Shown here piece after piece: positions 34,301-41,750 of a DNA stretch of 64,000 bases (positions are counted from its first letter, which is position 1; each line of letters opens with the position of its first letter). Position numbers and translations under genes: made by a program. This stretch comes from Macrocystis pyrifera. Its lineage: Eukaryota; Sar; Phaeophyceae; Laminariales; Laminariaceae. The DNA lies in contig JASSKH010000007.1 of NCBI GenBank assembly GCA_031763025.1, positions 14,222,080-14,286,079 of the forward strand, read 5' to 3'. The notes under the pieces were generated by a model, which searched no databases, was not told where the DNA came from, and saw nothing but the letters and a program-made list of their open reading frames with translations.

Positions 34301-37300
34301 CACCACAGACAAGCAGTGAGCGTCATGCTGTAAGCCGTCCACTTTCGTTGCGTTTTCTGTACAATAGTCCCACTCCTCTGCCACCTTTCGGCCCTTAGCC
34401 ATCACCCTCGACTGTTGTTGTACCTATACAATGTACGTATGCGGGGGCGAATTGGCAGCGACCACCTCGACTGTTCTTGTATCCATACACTCTACCCATG
34501 CGTGGACAAAGTTGACCTTGCCCCACCTCGTGCGTTTTCGCAGGACGTCGACGAGGAGTTTGTGATCTTGTTCATAGTGTCTGACGAGAACCAGTCCCAC
34601 TACTTGCAGACCAACATCGACATTTTTGGCGGCGACCCCGATGACCCGGTGAGCTGACCGCCGACGCGCATACAACCGTCGCAAACAAGTATGTCAGCCA
34701 TCGCACGCCAAACACGTCACACATTTTAGCTTAACGGTCGGCGCTATGCCTCACCGTTGGCAGCCACCGCCGGTTTATCGAACTTTGTTGGTTGTCAGAA
34801 ATATGTTGGGAGGGGTCGCCTCTCGGCGAATGGAGATGACCAGGTGTTGCTTGGTGGCCGCCGGTTGTCGCTGTAAAGAAGCCGCCGGAGACAGTTGGCT
34901 GACGTTTCGGGCGAATGACCAGCTGTTGTCAATAGCGGTCGATACAACATATCATGCCTATGGTAGACTTTTGCTTTCTTGGAGTTAGTTCTGTAAGTTT
35001 CCTGTAGCTATTGTGAGACTTATTAATAGCTACCTGGTACAGTAGTTGCCTAGTCGCAGACTCTCAGCAGCAGGCAATCGCAACGGGCAAGAGCAGCAGA
35101 GCCAGACGCACACTGCCTCCCGTCTCGCTGTACTGTGTCTCGGTGTGGCATCTAGCACGGCCCACGCTGACCGACAGTTGTGCCTGGCTTGGTTGCTAAT
35201 CAGAAAATGCCCGTGTCGGCGGCATGCGGCCGTATCCAAGCAACAACATTTGTGAAGGAAAGAAGGGCGGAAGCTCTGCGATGCAAGAACTATCAACGAA
35301 CACTTCATCGTCGCTGACGTCATGCTCGGTTTTGATGCGACGAATAAGAGACAGATTGCTGCCGCCTGGTTTGTCTGTGGATCATTGTCGCGCGTGAATA
35401 TCGAAATCAACAAACAAGAAAGGACACATACACATTTTCCGCATTGCAGGTTCTCGACGAGTCTCGCCTGATGCACTCGATGAACGAGTTCAACAAGTCA
35501 AAACAGACACATCTTAATCAATTGTCGTCCTCGTTGCATGCGTTGCAGGATTTTGAAGAGTCTAACCTGATGCACTCGATGAACGGCTTCGTGTACGGTA
35601 ATCTGCCCGGCTTGAAGATGAAGGAAGGAGACACCGTGCGCTGGCACGTTGCAGCATACGGCACGGAGGTGACCTACACCGTTCCTATTAATCGACCTTT
35701 GGTTGTCGTACTGTGGCGTACGTATATACGCGGCGACAGTCTTGTCACCCGCTCGCTTGTACTACATTTTGTTCACCTGTTTTGCTGTTGAGGGAGACAG
35801 GCTAATCGCACCTCTGTGTCGGCGTAGATTGCTCGATTTGGCGTCGTTGACCACTTTGACCGAAACAGGGAAGCCTGACAGACGAGACGCGGCAATCAGC
35901 CAACTTTTGCGCGATAGTCAATGGTCTTACAGATGGTGCCTTGACGATGAAGAACGCGGTTATCTCACCCACTGCATTAGTTCAGAAGTTGAAATTTACG
36001 CTGTGCTCCGCCTCGAAAGGGATTCGTGGTCAATGATGGTCAATCGACTAAGGCAAGAAACACATGAGTGCACCATTCACTCCGCCCCTCTTCCAAAGCG
36101 CATGCAAGGGTCGAGACCCTCACCACCCCCATCCCCCCTAAACCAAGTATATAACAACGCTCACAAAGGAACTTGCATTTGAAACCTGCGACACCCCGGA
36201 AATATATCACCTCAACCCTCCACATCAAGCCCCCCCCCTGTATTTTGATGGTTTGATGAGTTCCTCGGGTCTCACGGCATTTCCCCCACGTTTATACCGT
36301 ATCAGGTGGATCTTCACACCGCACACTGGCACGGAAACAACGTCAAGTTCGAGGATAAGAATGTGGACACGCTCGAGCTGTTGCCCTCGACCTTCCTGAC
36401 GGCAATCATGACCCCAGACTCCGTCGGCAGTTGGCTGTGAGCCTTGTACATGTATCGGGCGAACGCTTGTAATTCTCGACGCAGTAGTAGCAGCGGCCAT
36501 ATGTCTCGTTGGAGCCTTTGGGATGAGTCGACAACATAGCGATTCCATCTTGAATTGACACCAGCCTGTAACTAGTCTAGGCCACTAGGTTTCGCTGAAA
36601 AAGGCTACCATGATCGTATTTGCAGGGGTAAAGGTACACCTAATATTTTCTGAGGCTCCTCACTTGGGCTCTATACGAACTCCCACTCAAAAACTGACCT
36701 TATTGAAAAAGTGATTTGCGTATCCGGTGAACAATGTCCATGGCCTAGGAACACATTGAAAAATAGCGTAGAACGCAAACGGTACCCCAGTGACATTCGG
36801 TAAATGCTCAGTTGAGGAGTATACTAATAATAGCCAGACACAAATATTTCGGCCTCAGAGTGCGACCCCTATAGCATATGGCACGCGTCCGTACAGTGCG
36901 GAATCATTGTAACCTGCCTGGCATTACCGACCCTTCCCGTTGCTGTCCGCGTTTGTTCCGCGGCTCGTGCGATTGACAACTTTTTCTGACTGCCCGCTTC
37001 AACCGCTGGCGCTGGTGCTGGCACCATAACTACGCCTTCCGACTACCGTCACGCGGCCTCGCCTGACAGGTTCCATTGGTAAGTTTCTGTTTCAACTGGA
37101 GCCAAATTATCCTGGCTCGTGACGTGCTGCTGTCTTTCGAGCATTTTGCCAGAAATTATAGCATGATGACGCGTGCTTCGATAGGCTTCGTAACATTTTC
37201 CCCCGAGATTGTTATGACTTAAGGCACTACTCGTATAATAAGGGCCATTATCATTTGGAGAGCTTTGTTTTTCGCGCATTATTTGTCTTTCCTGATTTAC

Positions 37301-38071
37301 CAGGTATTTTCTAAATATGTGAAATTTAACTTTCCTGATACTTTTCCTTCTGAAGAGTTTCACAAATCGTGACAGAACGCCTTCCAAGTCTTGGTACGTT
37401 TTTTCCCAATTTTTCCAAATTAGGAAATTCTTGAAAAAAAGCTCACTGACAACAACAACGGCCCTAACGGGGCTGCCCAACTGGAAACAACTCTACCCAA
37501 TATCATCGGGACCTTAATGCGAAGAAGCTTTGTTTTACAAGATATCAACACAAGTTGTGGAATAACTACAGCTTACAATTATCAAGATCGGTTGTTGGGT
37601 GACGTACAAATAGGATAGAGCCCCTCAAAAGAGGAGCTTCATAAAGTTCAGGCGTTACCCTCATGGAGAGAGCAATATATGTTTTTCATCCACGGAGTTT
37701 CTGGGGGCCTCTACGAGGGCGCAGACGTTTTTTTTTTTGCGGTTGCACCGTACGAAAAAGTTCCCATGTATATTTTCACCGCGATTTGACATTTGTTTGA
37801 TGAAGTTTATCGCTTGTCCCGCGTCGTTGCATACAATGCTTGGTTGCTTGTACTACCATGCGTTATTTGATGGACCTATCGTTGGTGTCATTGTGCTGTT
37901 GAACGCGACTACCGTGCCTCCCCAGTACGGTGCTTGTTCCACGCCCAAAAGCTGCTGCCTGGCGTTGATACCGGGAGTGTTATTACACAACGCCCATCGC
38001 GATGCAAATATTGTAGTAGCCCACGACTTTTTTATTTCCAATTTTTTCCTAACTGCTCACTCCCACGTTCT

Positions 38072-38147
<76 letters not shown>

Positions 38148-38367
38148 ACTACGGCCATGCATAACAATGAGCACCCCCCCTCGCCCCTGCCCACCCTGTT
38201 GCTCTTCACGCCTGCTTTTCTGTCCCCCCTTCGTTGGCCTCCGATGGCGATGTTGATGCTGCTACTGCTGCCTGTTTTTGGTCTCCATTTATTGCAGCCA
38301 TGTCAATGACCACATCCTGGCTGGAATGCAGGCATTCTACACTGTTTCGCCCAAGAAAGGCGAATAA
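16303..38367 (+). CDS. Two-domain multicopper oxidase, ceruloplasmin/hephaestin-like
   Basis: Predicted copper oxidase coupling substrate oxidation (possibly Fe2+) to O2 reduction, secreted or membrane-anchored. Exons: 16303-16572, 23309-23431, 32363-32499, 32745-32918, 33262-33367, 34544-34648, 35549-35668, 36306-36436, 37070-37078, 38298-38367. Total 1245 nt, 414 aa plus stop, all junctions in phase. Residues 36-49 are a hydrophobic signal or anchor. Domain 1 has HPH (183, 185) and HGH (238, 240); domain 2 has H349-x2-H352-x-H354, then H391-C392-H393, H397 and M402. Spacing equals ceruloplasmin domains 1 and 6, giving a full trinuclear site plus one type-1 site. Intron 5 is GC-AG; others are GT-AG. 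Intron 1 holds a young Ty3/gypsy element, intron 2 a LINE and two TRIMs. Substrate specificity is inferred only. The region just before the ATG looks like an acceptor, so the N-terminus may extend upstream. Confidence 0.9.
17041..17153. mobile_element. MITE-like inverted-repeat element, copy 2
   Basis: Starts CTATTACGGGGGACCA and ends in the inverted GACCACCGTAATAG; ~113 bp, in oxidase intron 1, just left of the Ty3/gypsy element. Confidence 0.75.
17505..17734 (+). repeat. 5' LTR of the Ty3/gypsy element
   Basis: 230 bp, TG...CA ends, identical by eye to the 3' LTR. The last bases form a small hairpin, CTGGC-AGAG-GCCAG, the final G being the first base past the LTR. Confidence 0.95.
17735..17750 (+). 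promoter_or_regulatory. Perfect 16-bp palindrome at primer-site position
   Basis: GAATATCTAGATATTC starts at the first base after the 5' LTR, where a tRNA primer-binding site normally sits. It does not begin with TGG and so does not fit a tRNA 3' end. It may take part in an unusual priming mode or be coincidental. Confidence 0.5.
17944..20934 (+). CDS. Retrotransposon Gag-protease-reverse transcriptase
   Basis: 996-codon frame encoding the first half of the polyprotein. Gag-like region first; a CCHC zinc knuckle ([14 protein letters not shown], residues 254-267) for RNA binding; a Gly-rich linker; a retropepsin-type protease with LDSGS (DSG 456-458); reverse transcriptase with LDLLQGYWQ (Asp 772) and the catalytic WVDDVFF (Asp 833 and 834; the usual Tyr of YxDD is Trp-Val here). 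It ends in the RNase H lead-in, and the RNase H core continues one frame over in the next CDS (191-nt overlap). Start chosen as the first ATG of the frame, 210 bp after the 5' LTR. Confidence 0.9.
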   Translation: MAHTASTPLVVGESLTPPKYGEVWTEQASRVFYAAYLDYEERLQLANAQGVVQHSKVSMGQLIPNYIHRCFEGFYKHQTTMTASELLDAVRQHAGYTTTSNRFDTSRAAADLRRVLSMRRDEKQGGETSVKDRAMMVNSAMEKYFAENHAVHAMYRAQDRSWLPGPAEFVSMALVDGLWPSEFKKYVKGQLTYAAGWKKDPALVMDQIFSAAEQWKFIEAYGRKDAAGAAEPRRQQQQKPKQQQSAKKSFVRVCFECGDPNHYVSDCPKARGGGTAPSSGGRGSSGYRGGRNGGRGRFNHGRGRGGRGGNQLTAGGGTSAVASSTSGAPAAGAAGSGSGSSVAGRAVYVGGAGTSVGAAGARTSPSTERAESVSGAAAGAVAPEPSVYSTSWSGWTADSISSAPAVGGQPWRQVTLGTDQSSTAGEVPVDRSAECLRADLSLPGSVGSLMARVILDSGSALTSIGVGLLQQLSSHFGGADLQIPFENGPQQAKTATGVSVMVTHKTVPIAVSVRTPWGAVKLEPITFAVMPGTDNVVLFGMATMKALGIDVYREALEKLRPRAVPVSTGVETPSYLAARRVTVSVRAFQTEATVDAPEDKAVEHLVDRGPDMFMDPEEERTARERALEDSVQQAEQSGLSVGGATRLREILARRVGAFRRALCGDPPAQVEPMRVQLKQQAKPVKATPRRYEPTKRDWLSKCIAALVFFGFVYHNIQAVWASPAMAVPKKDSFRLVSDYSAVNAQVEKSPGVMPNHEDMGDLLGARFFGKLDLLQGYWQMPLAPEAQDVFTMATSDGLFTPTRVPQGVLNATSYFQGVMTEVLRGLDCKVWVDDVFFFADTEEALLQLLDDILERLENVGLFVAAHKCTFFSRELVWCGKVYSNGVVSHDPARVQGLSEMRRPENAGELMQFLQAVNWLRTSLPRLAETVAPLRDFLEELLVGATRRTKRVARNRVIKDTAWTEDRVRAWNAARGLVAQAVPLHHPRPGCVVFDVS
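20744..22954 (+). CDS. Retrotransposon RNase H-integrase-chromodomain
   Basis: 736-codon frame, +1 relative to the preceding frame. True homology begins near residue 63 ([10 protein letters not shown], RNase H Asp 64), so the first ~60 residues are probably not translated. Next come the RNase [10 protein letters not shown] motif and integrase with an HHCC zinc site (H286, H292, C322, C325) and catalytic D354, D422, E458, with exactly 35 residues between the second Asp and Glu. The C-terminus carries [16 protein letters not shown], a chromodomain-like motif (about residues 682-715) that in chromoviruses directs integration to marked chromatin. Stop at 22952-22954, 78 bp before the 3' LTR. Confidence 0.9.
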   Translation: MIFWRSSLLGLHVGLSEWRAIVSSRIPRGRRIGCGRGMPHGVWWRKQCRFIILVPGALFLMFPDASDFHWGSFLTQVPEHEFRSGLALESMSHEPLGFLSGSFTGSQLRWATVDKEGFAIVNTFRRLEYLLWGGVHIFTDHRNLQYIFNPEKCVTTVTKTMAQRLENWKGVLGQYRYAIEHIPGDRNCWGDLLSRWVKVPTVPVRSVAVHSPCNADDSLPALDVIRASQQRSVARIGVGVHEFSTTFGQATLADDGLFRVRVGVRDVLWIPPDDLALQTRLMVCAHMRSAGHRGVAPTLFRLKEYCVWPHMDSQVREFVRQCLHCVDTRAGALIPRPYGDTVHGTAPGEVVHFDFLYVGHSGPEGSDGLPDEDGFRYVLVIMDDLSNYVALEPAEACTAEVTAKHLLAWCKTLGVPRVWVSDTATHFKNRVLALLSDALHIEHRFAVAYTPWSNGTCERMVKEVVRALRSILSEQRRQVSEWVDVLPAAQWALNTSFRERYRSTPYSVMFGRAPRTDFSALVSESDGRWNVDVMNADLLRANVREVVAEQERFCADIRAAVAVSRDNKRKQAQGQVVLPKFAVGDFVLYARVRRQGVTPKLLSTWTGPWRVVAADHDHVYSVQNIVSGKVHQAHVARLRFYADATLNVTADLKDVFQHSFAQGECRMNALVHVAEDDANEVIVLVDWDGFEAEERTWESLRSIYSAAPEFVVKELRKLRMTRALKIKIASEFSIDL
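20912..20934 (+). other. Frame junction inside RNase H
   Basis: Frame 1 ends in TGA at 20932-20934, while the RNase H core is in frame 2. The overlap includes a run of five T (20918-20922). One surplus T, or a +1 translational shift, reconnects GCVV to FPDASD. Confidence 0.75.
23033..23262 (+). repeat. 3' LTR of the Ty3/gypsy element
   Basis: 230 bp, identical to the 5' LTR as far as I can read. It is preceded by a short purine-rich patch (GGGGGTGC) at the position of the polypurine tract. Confidence 0.95.
23880..23993 (+). repeat. Interspersed ~110-bp repeat, copy 1
   Basis: Shares CACATTAAACCGTT, CTACCCGTCGACATCCAGC and GTCCGTGCTGA with segments at 26740-26820 (inverted), 29862-29945 (inverted) and 44450-44505. 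The 29862 copy abuts the LINE remnant, and the similarity here runs on into that junction (GTGGTCACTAAGCTACGC), so it may be a LINE 5' end. Confidence 0.6.
23994..24429. other. Oxidase intron 2, AT-rich
   Basis: No feature apart from an A-rich block at 24110-24220 and a (GTT)n microsatellite at 24313-24330. Confidence 0.5.
24430..24525 (+). repeat. SINE-like element, copy 3 (5' part)
   Basis: Leader ATTACCCTGGGCTGGGTAA and A-box-like ATAGCTCAGTATAGGTAAC, as at 14637 and 14903; no B box recognised. Confidence 0.5.
24541..24658. repeat. Perfect 57-bp direct repeat
   Basis: 24541-24597 and 24602-24658 are identical (both begin CAAGATGGTCCAACCA and end GAACTGAACTGCTG), separated by ACCT. A recent local duplication. 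Confidence 0.95.
25054..25740 (-). mobile_element. TRIM (miniature LTR retrotransposon), complete, with TSD
   Basis: Two LTRs (25054-25323, 270 bp; 25462-25740, 279 bp) with inverted ends TGTTA...TAACA enclose only 138 bp with no coding capacity. Target duplication ACGC on both sides (25050-25053 and 25741-25744; five bases AACGC if the shared A is counted). Read on the minus strand, the primer site TGGCGTCGTCGGCAGGATT begins 2 bases after the LTR (plus 25441-25459). Its complement reads as a tRNA 3' end: AAT of the T loop, CCTGC T-stem, CGACGAC acceptor strand, G, CCA. It must be mobilised in trans. Confidence 0.85.
25745..26570. other. Oxidase intron 2, no feature assigned
   Basis: Short open frames only. 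A small inverted repeat at 26469-26497 (GAGCGAGCGTAGCGG / CCGCTCGCGACGC) is the sole structure noted. Confidence 0.4.
26640..26735. repeat. GC-rich inverted repeat
   Basis: Centred near 26696 on GGCGGCGTAGGCCGCC, flanked by CGAGCTTAGCGGG / CTGCGGAGCGAAGCG and more distant arms CGCATAATTTG / GCATAACTTG. It could form a stable stem. Confidence 0.5.
26740..26820 (-). repeat. Interspersed ~110-bp repeat, copy 2
   Basis: Inverted copy of the repeat at 23880 (GGATGTCGACCTGTAGAAAG, CGGTTCAATCTGAAG). Confidence 0.6.
26860..27762 (+). mobile_element. TRIM element, longer copy
   Basis: Same family as 25054-25740, opposite orientation, 1.1 kb away. Left LTR 26860-27171 contains a ~35-bp T-rich insert; internal region 27172-27485 (314 bp); right LTR 27486-27762. 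Primer site TGGCGTCTTCGGCAG starts at 27174, two bases after the LTR. The internal region is longer than in the first copy, so that copy is a deletion derivative. Target duplication is not clear. With the first copy it gives the intron a long inverted repeat. Confidence 0.8.
27763..28499. other. Oxidase intron 2, C-rich stretch
   Basis: Short open frames without domains. CCCTGTCTACCGTCTCCGTCCT at about 27861 and a close variant near 28139 mark a small diverged duplication. Confidence 0.4.
28505..29840 (-). pseudogene. Decayed LINE reverse transcriptase
   Basis: Remains of a non-LTR retrotransposon ORF2, antisense in oxidase intron 2. In order on the minus strand: [20 protein letters not shown] (RT entry motif), [22 protein letters not shown], the catalytic FADDAG (about 29090-29110), [16 protein letters not shown] and finally [10 protein letters not shown]. 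These sit in at least three frames, so it carries several frameshifts and cannot encode an active enzyme. The endonuclease half is absent. A short repeat shared elsewhere (29862-29945) abuts its 5' side. Related to the LINE tail at 53700-54110. Confidence 0.9.
29862..29945 (-). repeat. Interspersed ~110-bp repeat, copy 3
   Basis: Inverted copy of the 23880 repeat, immediately upstream of the LINE remnant on that element's strand. Confidence 0.6.
30190..30685. repeat. Degenerate GATTGAAT-type low-complexity array
   Basis: About 500 bp dominated by variants of TGAATGATTGAA with a period near 8 bp, heavily diverged. Confidence 0.8.
30686..31500. other. Oxidase intron 2, no feature assigned
   Basis: AT-rich DNA with many ACAGCAGTA/TACTGCTGT phrases; one C tract at 31220-31230. 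No exon or element supported. Confidence 0.4.
31513..31600. repeat. (GGAT)n microsatellite
   Basis: About 16 copies of GGAT from 31518, grading into GTAT and then GAAT/GACT variants. Confidence 0.95.
33368..34543 (+). other. Oxidase intron 5 with GC donor
   Basis: Donor AAG|GCAAGT instead of GT, acceptor TTTTCGCAG. The flanking exons join in phase 0 and keep the family alignment, and AAG|GCAAGT is the known consensus of GC-AG introns. Confidence 0.8.
35450..35548 (+). other. Duplicated exon start upstream of oxidase exon 7
   Basis: A 99-bp in-frame unit beginning GCATTGCAG|GTTCTCGAC repeats the start of the real exon 7 (GCGTTGCAG|GATTTTGAA). Both encode the phrase ES(R/N)LMHSMN(E/G)F. The frame is open across the unit, so the upstream acceptor would add 33 residues. 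The downstream acceptor gives the sequence that fits the family. Confidence 0.75.
37070..37078 (+). CDS. 9-nt microexon of the multicopper oxidase
   Basis: GTTCCATTG, preceded by CCTGACAG and followed by GTAAGT. With TGGCT upstream (exon 8 end) and CCATGTC downstream (exon 10 start) it yields W-L-F-H-C-H-V. It supplies one type-3 His and the type-1 Cys ligand. Skipping it keeps frame (411 aa) but removes both ligands. Confidence 0.85.
38074..38165 (+). repeat. 73-nt poly-C tract plus family signature
   Basis: Uninterrupted C from 38074 to 38146, then GACTACGGCCATGCATAA, the signature of the poly-C-bordered repeat family, then a second C tract (38175-38181). Lies in oxidase intron 9, 132 bp before the last exon. 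Confidence 0.9.
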
Positions 38368-41024
38368 GCCTCATCTACCACTACAGCCCCGTAGACTGCG
38401 ACATGATATAAGGTGCCTGGTGCATGTCGTAGTGCATCGCAGCGGTTTTAGACACAAGCTCGCTATCTTTTCTTGTACAAAAAAAGTACTTGGAACTAGT
38501 GTGGGATGAAGTTTTCAATGTTGAAGGTGTTAAGGCCAAGTGTGGCTCCCTGACTTGTACCTGTGCCGGTTCATCTCATCCCGCCCCAAAACGATCGGCA
38601 CCTGGAGTGTAATTTTTACTGTATGAGTAGTGTATAGGTGTGTTGATGTCTTATCCCCGTGATGTTTCTGTCACGGTTGTGTGGGAAGGCCACCTTTTTT
38701 TCTCTTCGTGAGCATTAACCGTAGCACATGCAGTAGGCGTGCCGGTCCCTCTGCGGTGCCAGTTTGCACCAGGCAACAATACAAGCACTATGATATAGCG
38801 GCAACCGGCACGAACTACTCTGCGCACTACCACACTGGTTCAATCCCGCATGTGCCAAGCGATTCCACAGACCATATACAGCGGGCAACCAGCGCCATAG
38901 AGAGACCACTACCCTACCGTCCAGGCCGCATACATCGCGACCAGCGTTACCGTGCATACTATGCTTCGAAGTACATGGCGACCTCGGTTCTATTTGTTCT
39001 TGGCTTTGATATTTGGTAGACGTTGTTCAGTGTGTAGTCTAGAAGTATCACAATATGTACCCCACGTCGAGTGGGACGGAGCGGGATATTTTGTAGTCTT
39101 TGTCTTTGTGCGACGTTGGCCGCTCGGAAGTACACCCGATAAAGTCCTGGCGTGTACACCATACGATATCAGCCGGGCGCGCCGGGAGTAAGGTCGCATC
39201 ATGTGTACCCCCCGCGCTGTACAGTATATTATTCAAACATATCACAATCACAATCACAATCATAATCACAATCACAAACCCCGATACAAGCACAAGCACA
39301 ATAGCTGCCGTCGCTACGTTAGCTTACGACCGTGGGTTGATCCAGATACTTTATGGTCTAATGTAGGCGAAAAGGCTGATACTAATCGACCTGTGGACAA
39401 CGTGCACCGCGCCCACTCTAGAATGTACAACACCACCACCGCCAGCAGCCGCAGCAGCAGCTATGAGGAGTAGGCGGGGTGGGGGTAGTAGTGGGAGTTA
39501 CAATCGCGTGCTGTCATGACATGCGCTGTTTTTGCAGCGGAAACTATTGAGAATTCCGTTCGTGGCGAGGTTGTCTTGTAGCAGCATGCCCTGGATTTTG
39601 CTTTGAGTAGCCGATTTCAAGGCAGCGAGGGCCGTAAATATAGGGCGAGCGCATGCCACATGTTTTGCTGGCCACAAGGATAGTAGTTCCAATTCTGGAA
39701 ACATGAACTTTCTTGGGCTACTACGAGTACCGTGCGTCATCATTTGCAATGGAGTAAGGGAGGGTCACGTAGCGTGGATATTGGCTGCATACCTGGTAGG
39801 CACTACTGCGCGGTGAACTACAAGTCACAGCAGCTGTACGTAGCAAGTAGAGATTCATGTACCAGCGTATATGCTACTTCTCCGTATCGGGCCAAGAGCC
39901 CCACGGAGTCGTTTCACCCAAAACTAGAGTACGGTGCGCCGGAAACTTTTCATGAGATAATCATGTGCCGACTGTGATTTATCCTGAGTGCCTCCCTCTT
40001 TCTTGTGTACAACATCCGAAGAAAGCATATAAGCGGCTGTAGGAGAGCGGGTTTCTGGTACGAAGTAGGTGTCGACCCTGCCTGCCCTTCATTTGCGAGA
40101 TGGGAACGGTCCAAGCGTGTTGGTTGCGCTAGTTACCGGGGGCAGTTAAGAGCGCGCCGCACTGACCTCTCTAGTATGGACCATTGACATTATCTCTGTG
40201 GCGAGTCTCCCGAGCAACGGCGTCAGCCCCCTACACGGGACGGGTGGTATGTTTCCTCCATTGCGCTACGTTTCGAAAGGAGTACTCGCTCCCGGCAAGG
40301 GGTGGTGGGGACATACCATCATGTTGGGTGCGGGGTAAAAAGTGGAAGGACCTGGTGGGAGTGTTGGTCCTGGATTGCCGCAGGATCCACTTGGCGACGA
40401 AGACCCGTGAGCGAATGAACATCGCTGGATATTCACTATAGCGATCACACGTAAACGGGCTATGTAGGTCGCGACTGAGACAAAGACACGGCCGATCAAA
40501 TCCGGACAACGAGGGACCGTAGTGCGAGCGTACCGCAGTAATGATGCACAACACGTGCGCGAGGATGTATGCATGCGTACCGTTGTCAGAGGTGCCACCG
40601 CTGCTGAGTACAACTCTCAGGAGTGACGCATCGGCGATGAGAGTGCACACTACAATAAACTGCTTTCCGTACGAGTCGTGTGGTGTATGTTACAGCCTCT
40701 AGCCGAGGCAGTAGTCGGGGCAAAACGAGTAAGGTAGTCATAGTATTTCGGAAAGCACCGACATCGCCCGTGACCTCGACGGGGCATGCAAAGACCCCAA
40801 GCTACGGTTGGAGGAGGCCGCTCTTTTTCAGCGCAAACACTGACGGGGGCTCCCCAACTTTCTAATAACAAACTACCCGGTATCGTCGGATCCGATGTAC
40901 TATCAGTACCACCCTCTTGGGACGCCAGTGGGAAATTGACGATATCATGTAACGATTTCAGCAACGCCACCTGCATGATTGGGGGGGGGGGGGGGGGCGA
41001 TACACATTGGTCTCCGCGTTACAA
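38368..41024. other. Region downstream of the oxidase
   Basis: No exon supported. It holds a (CACAAT)n-like microsatellite at 39238-39280 and a 17-nt G tract at 40981-40997. The segment 40850-40900 resembles phrases at 33945 and 37495 (CCCAATATCRTCGG), an uncharacterised dispersed repeat. Confidence 0.4.
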
Positions 41025-41160
41025 CGCAAGGGGTCGTGCGACACGCCACGGGCGCGACATATTGCTACCCGTACTGCTTCTAGGCGCTCACACTGCTCTT
41101 ATGTAGGCAATGGTTGATAATACCAACGTTACCATTGGTTCGGTCGTCACCTCGGGGTCG
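41025..41160 (+). repeat. Dispersed repeat related to 3730-3860
   Basis: Shares CACGGGCGC, TACCCGTACTGCT and GGCGCTCACRCTG with the earlier segment; both end near a GGTCGYC phrase. Confidence 0.5.
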
Positions 41161-41399
41161 TTCACAGGGATTATTATACATGTTTAGCAATAATTCGTTC
41201 GATACCCAACCCGCATGCTTGCGTTGGGTATGGGGCGTAGCTTACGCTTTATTCGGAAACCATTTTTTGGAGCTGAAGCGAGGAGCCTCACACGCAGGTA
41301 GGCGCTACGTATGATACATAGCCCTATCATGCCCCTATTGCATTAGCTATGTTATCTGTAGCATACGTCACAGGAGACTTTATAGCTATGAAAATAAAT

Positions 41400-41750
41400 G
41401 GTTGCGTCTCGTGCAGGTGTTCCATTTCATCGGCGTTTATTGTGATCAATTTGGTTGCATCTCGTGCAGGTGTTCGGTTCAGTTGGCGTTAAGAACACGA
41501 GGGACTGCATCCCGTGCAGGTGTTCCATTCCATTGGCGTTATTATGATCGATCTGGTTGCATTTCGTGCAGGTGTCAAGTTCAAGTGGCATTGTAAAGAG
41601 CATAGAGAAAATGTGCATCGTGCAGGAATTCCATTCCATTGACGTTATTGTGATCGAGTTGGTTGCATCTCGGGCATGTTCCTTCAAAGTGGCACCATGA
41701 AGATCAATGACTGCATCTCTTGCAGGTGTTCCATTCAATTGACACAATTT
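41400..41750 (+). repeat. Minisatellite, ~50-55-bp unit x7
   Basis: Seven diverged units, each with a GGTTGCATCTCGTGCAGGTG-like core, at about 41400, 41453, 41502, 41554, 41611, 41660 and 41710. Most continue TTCCATTCCATTGGCGTTAT. Confidence 0.85.
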
